The position numbers and the translations under genes were made by a program. A stretch of 8,260 nucleotides of DNA, from assembly GCA_023136725.1 (NCBI GenBank), contig JAGLQR010000059.1, positions 1-8,260 of the forward strand, written 5' to 3'. Below, in pieces: positions 6,364-8,260 of the stretch. Each line of letters starts with the position of its first letter. Positions within the stretch are counted from its first letter, which is position 1. The notes beneath the pieces are model-generated. The model saw only the letters and a program-made list of their open reading frames with translations, ran no database searches and had not been told where the DNA came from. Source of the DNA: Candidatus Aminicenantota bacterium (GTDB lineage: Bacteria; Acidobacteriota; Aminicenantia; UBA2199).

Positions 6364-6385
6364 GAATAATCGTTAAAATTATAAT
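6356..6385 (+). promoter_or_regulatory. Strong sigma-70 promoter of the membrane-protein gene
   Basis: Perfect TTGACA (6356-6361) and perfect TATAAT (6380-6385) are separated by 18 bases. Transcription should begin near 6392, giving a leader of about 16 bases. Confidence 0.78.
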
Positions 6386-6395
6386 CACTGGACAA

Positions 6396-6401
6396 AAGGA
6401 G
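6396..6401 (+). promoter_or_regulatory. Ribosome binding site of the membrane-protein gene
   Basis: AAGGAG lies 6 bases before ATG 6408, the same arrangement as at pepD, and fixes the start. Confidence 0.85.
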
Positions 6402-6407
6402 TAAAGA

Positions 6408-7265
6408 ATGAATAAAAAATATATTTCCGTTCTATTATGGGTGCTGGCATTTTTTCTTACAGTGGCAGTTGTTTTTTACCAGAGGATGACCGGCCCTACT
6501 TATCCGATAAAGGGTTCAGAGTCGATAAGCGGTAACGAGATCAGTTATAAATTGCTCAGGAGTCATACGTCTTTTGAACTTCTTCCTGTTAAAGTTACAA
6601 CTGCTGATGAAAGTGTATCCGGCTCTGTAAAATACAGAAGATATAAAAGTGGTGATGATTGGACCGAGCTCGAAATGAAAAGAGAAGGCGAAACACTGAT
6701 CGCTGAATTACCCGGGCAGCCCAGTGCGGGAAAGATCGAATATTCGGTCACGCTGACTCATGGTGAAGAACAATTAATTCTGAATACCGGGAAAACAATT
6801 ATTGCCAGGTTCAAGGATAGTGTCCCGGGTGGATTCCTTTTTGCCCATATCATTTTTATGATACTCAGTTTTCTTTTTGCTATCAGAACAGGACTTGAAG
6901 TTCTCAGAAAAAATGGGAATTACATCTGGCTGGTCAACTGGACACTCGGTATAGTTTTTATTGGGGGGATGATCCTGGGTCCTATTGTTCAGAAATATGC
7001 TTTCGGTGATTTCTGGACAGGGATCCCATTCGGTACTGATCTTACAGACAACAAGACCCTTTTTGCATTTATATTCTGGCTGGCTGCTTTCTTCCTTAAA
7101 AAAAGGAGCAAATGGTGGGTGTTTACGGCAACTGTGATGATGATAATTGTATACCTTATTCCACACTCAACACTGGGATCTGAACTTGATTATTCCACCG
7201 GAAAAATGAAGAACAAATATTCAAAAGTGCTGGTTATTCCTGAACAGGAACTCAGAGTAGGGTAA
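6408..7265 (+). CDS. Uncharacterised five-helix membrane protein with an extracytoplasmic beta domain
   Basis: This 285-residue protein has no family name I can give with confidence. An N-terminal hydrophobic helix (about 6-24) is followed by a roughly 100-residue soluble, beta-rich segment (36-137) with alternating strands such as SVKYRRYKSGDDWTELEM and KIEYSVTLTHG, probably an immunoglobulin/fibronectin-like sandwich outside the membrane. Four further hydrophobic helices follow at about 142-163, 173-192, 216-231 and 235-251. Basic loops RTGLEVLRKN (160-169) and KKRSKWW (231-237) place those loops inside. The highly patterned loop GPIVQKYAFGDFWTG plus FGTDLTDNKT (191-217) then faces outward between helices 3 and 4 and looks like the functional core. 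Histidines 147 and 253 lie in or at helices. It is a single gene with a strong promoter, convergent with the DUF3467-like gene 14 bases away. Confidence 0.85.
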   Translation: MNKKYISVLLWVLAFFLTVAVVFYQRMTGPTYPIKGSESISGNEISYKLLRSHTSFELLPVKVTTADESVSGSVKYRRYKSGDDWTELEMKREGETLIAELPGQPSAGKIEYSVTLTHGEEQLILNTGKTIIARFKDSVPGGFLFAHIIFMILSFLFAIRTGLEVLRKNGNYIWLVNWTLGIVFIGGMILGPIVQKYAFGDFWTGIPFGTDLTDNKTLFAFIFWLAAFFLKKRSKWWVFTATVMMIIVYLIPHSTLGSELDYSTGKMKNKYSKVLVIPEQELRVG

Positions 7266-7270
7266 AGTTA

Positions 7271-7295
7271 AGAACCTTTTTATTGCTCGGGTTCT
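7271..7295. terminator. Weak hairpin between convergent genes
   Basis: AGAACC (7271-7276) pairs with GGTTCT (7290-7295) around a 13-base loop, between the membrane-protein stop and the end of the DUF3467-like gene. Neither strand shows a T-run after the stem, so termination is doubtful. It is listed because the position is where a bidirectional terminator would be expected. Confidence 0.25.
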
Positions 7296-7537
7296 CTTGA
7301 AATAACACCTTTTTCTATCAGCAGTTCAACTTGTTTGTTGACCGCCTCTGCATAGCGGAGAAAATGTGGGATAGTCATGTGAAGATAGGAATGTACTTTG
7401 ATAGTATTGGGATCTTTTACATCTCTTATTCCCAACCCCATACACACCTCTTCCGGATTTATATTAAAAGATATCAGGTTGGTAAAAAGATCCTGAGCCT
7501 CTTCATCGATGATCGTTAGTTTGTCATTGTCTGCCAT
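7280..7537 (-). CDS. DUF3467-like small protein
   Basis: An 85-residue cytosolic protein without signal peptide or membrane segment. The pattern N-x-I-S-F-x-I-x-P-E-E-V (20-31) followed by LGIRDVKDPNTIKVHSYLHM (35-54), then a helix (about 56-78, ending VELLIEKG), resembles DUF3467 proteins, which share an F-x-N start, a P-x-E-F/V turn, a G-x-R-D/P loop, a strand and a C-terminal helix. Their function is unknown. It starts 11 bases after the sulfotransferase stop, and GAGAGAG upstream serves as a purine-rich ribosome site, so the two genes are almost certainly co-transcribed. The family assignment is from memory of the motif pattern and is moderately sure. Confidence 0.75.
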   Translation of the reverse strand: MADNDKLTIIDEEAQDLFTNLISFNINPEEVCMGLGIRDVKDPNTIKVHSYLHMTIPHFLRYAEAVNKQVELLIEKGVISREPEQ

Positions 7538-7548
7538 TTAGCTCTCTC

Positions 7549-8229
7549 TCAGCCGCAGCTTTTTTTCTCAAGTTTTTTCAGATATTTATAGAGCCTGAGT
7601 TCATCTTCGGTAAGTACAATTCCACTGTTCTCCTGTGTCCTGTGTCCCTTTTTCATTACATCCAAATTCACATTGAGACCGAGTTTTTTAAAACCTTTCT
7701 TTACGCTATCGCGCCCTTCGATAATAGATTCATAACTTATAATTATACTTTTAGGAATATTTTCATGGGCGGCAACGAGTGCATTGTTGTTTTCGAACCA
7801 ACTTAGTTTGAATTGTGATATTCCTCTTCTGAACATACTTGATTTTACATCTGAAGGGTTCCTGAATATGAAGACCACTCTCATATTTTTTGCAATATGG
7901 CTATAGAAAAAAATTGCAGGGATATGTACGATTTTAAGTCCAGTGAGTCCCGTTGTTGCATTAAGTGTTTTAACAACCTTGTTGAGCTCACTAATGTTTT
8001 TATCTGTCATTGCTTCATCGATAAGTGATTTTTCAAGTTCTTTTGCATTAGCCATTTCAAAATAACCTTCTTTATTGTATATATCTGATCCCAGGTCTGA
8101 CGGGAATGAGACACCTGCACTCTCAACAAGCTGACATGCGAGTGAAGTTCCGCTTCTTGGGTGTCCTGCAACTATGATTCCGTTCTTAAGAATTAGTGGT
8201 GCTACATCTTTTTTCTTTTTTTCAGCCAT
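7549..8229 (-). CDS. Sulfotransferase family protein (PAPS-dependent type)
   Basis: This 226-residue cytosolic P-loop protein would move a sulfuryl group from PAPS to an unidentified acceptor. GHPRSGTS (22-29) is the 5'-phosphosulfate-binding loop, and NKEGYFE (52-58) recalls the conserved segment of bacterial sulfotransferases. GLKIVH (97-102) precedes a central strand, and FRNPSDVKSS (122-131) is the 3'-phosphate-binding motif with R123 and S130. SWFENNN (143-149) and GHRTQENSG (195-203) complete the pattern. It is short for the family but has all core motifs. The N-terminus is lysine-rich and not a signal peptide. GGAGGA (8242-8237) with a 7-base spacing fixes ATG 8229. A DUF3467-like gene follows after 11 bases. 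Substrate is unknown; glycans, lipids and small molecules are all possible. Confidence 0.87.
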   Translation of the reverse strand: MAEKKKKDVAPLILKNGIIVAGHPRSGTSLACQLVESAGVSFPSDLGSDIYNKEGYFEMANAKELEKSLIDEAMTDKNISELNKVVKTLNATTGLTGLKIVHIPAIFFYSHIAKNMRVVFIFRNPSDVKSSMFRRGISQFKLSWFENNNALVAAHENIPKSIIISYESIIEGRDSVKKGFKKLGLNVNLDVMKKGHRTQENSGIVLTEDELRLYKYLKKLEKKSCG

Positions 8230-8259
8230 CTATTGTTCCTCCATGAGATAAAATTCTGA
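8230..8259 (-). CDS. Possible C-terminal tail of an upstream gene
   Basis: One minus-strand frame enters from the right edge and reads SEFYLMEEQ before a TAG at 8232-8230, which abuts the sulfotransferase ATG exactly. Such stop-start contact is typical of operons, and the sulfotransferase Shine-Dalgarno lies inside these codons. Nine codons are too few to prove coding or name a product. Confidence 0.25.
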   Translation of the reverse strand, partial: SEFYLMEEQ

Positions 8260-8260
8260 A

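Noticed and set aside
6774..7166. A 130-codon minus-strand frame rich in H, K and P
   Set aside because: It is antisense to the membrane-protein gene and shows no coherent domain. The plus-strand gene has a promoter, Shine-Dalgarno and clear topology.
1..8260. CRISPR array, tRNA, rRNA, insertion sequence, attachment site or riboswitch
   Set aside because: No spaced direct repeats, cloverleaf-like gene, transposase, terminal inverted repeats or long structured leader were seen. All gaps are 144 bases or shorter.

Overview
The window is an AT-rich stretch of chromosome from a bacterium. Its promoters read as ordinary sigma-70 type (TTGACA/TATAAT with 17-18 bp spacers) and its best ribosome binding sites as AAGGAG. 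A RodZ-like protein, a long-chain polyprenyl diphosphate synthase and probable exported or membrane proteins fit a diderm, possibly uncultivated lineage, but nothing here fixes the phylum. There are nine confident genes plus the likely tail of a tenth. No rRNA, tRNA, CRISPR array, insertion sequence or phage gene is visible. Coding density is very high and no gene-free stretch exceeds 150 bases.

Layout. (1) Positions 1-2844, all on the minus strand and read right to left: a polyprenyl diphosphate synthase, a sugar-nucleotide nucleotidyltransferase overlapping it by 4 bases, then a sulfatase-fold (alkaline phosphatase superfamily) protein that runs off the left edge. Together they suggest lipid-carrier supply, sugar activation and modification of an envelope glycan or phospho-polymer, though this is inference. 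(2) Positions 2839-4858, plus strand: a YjbQ/UPF0047 protein with a near-consensus promoter placed so that its transcript should be leaderless, then a PepD-type aminoacyl-histidine dipeptidase with its own promoter, Shine-Dalgarno and a terminator. (3) Positions 4822-6263, minus strand: a short RodZ-like helix-turn-helix protein with a C-terminal membrane anchor, translationally coupled to a helical-repeat protein of unknown function. (4) Positions 6264-7265: a 144-base divergent regulatory region with an FNR/CRP-like half-conserved palindrome and a strong promoter, driving an uncharacterised five-helix membrane protein. (5) Positions 7280-8260, minus strand: a small PAPS-dependent-type sulfotransferase followed by a DUF3467-like small protein, and perhaps the tail of another gene abutting the sulfotransferase start.

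Most genes are housekeeping or conserved hypotheticals. The parts most worth attention are the RodZ-like plus helical-repeat pair, the sulfatase-fold protein with threonine at the nucleophile position, the leaderless YjbQ promoter, and the membrane protein with its regulated-looking promoter.
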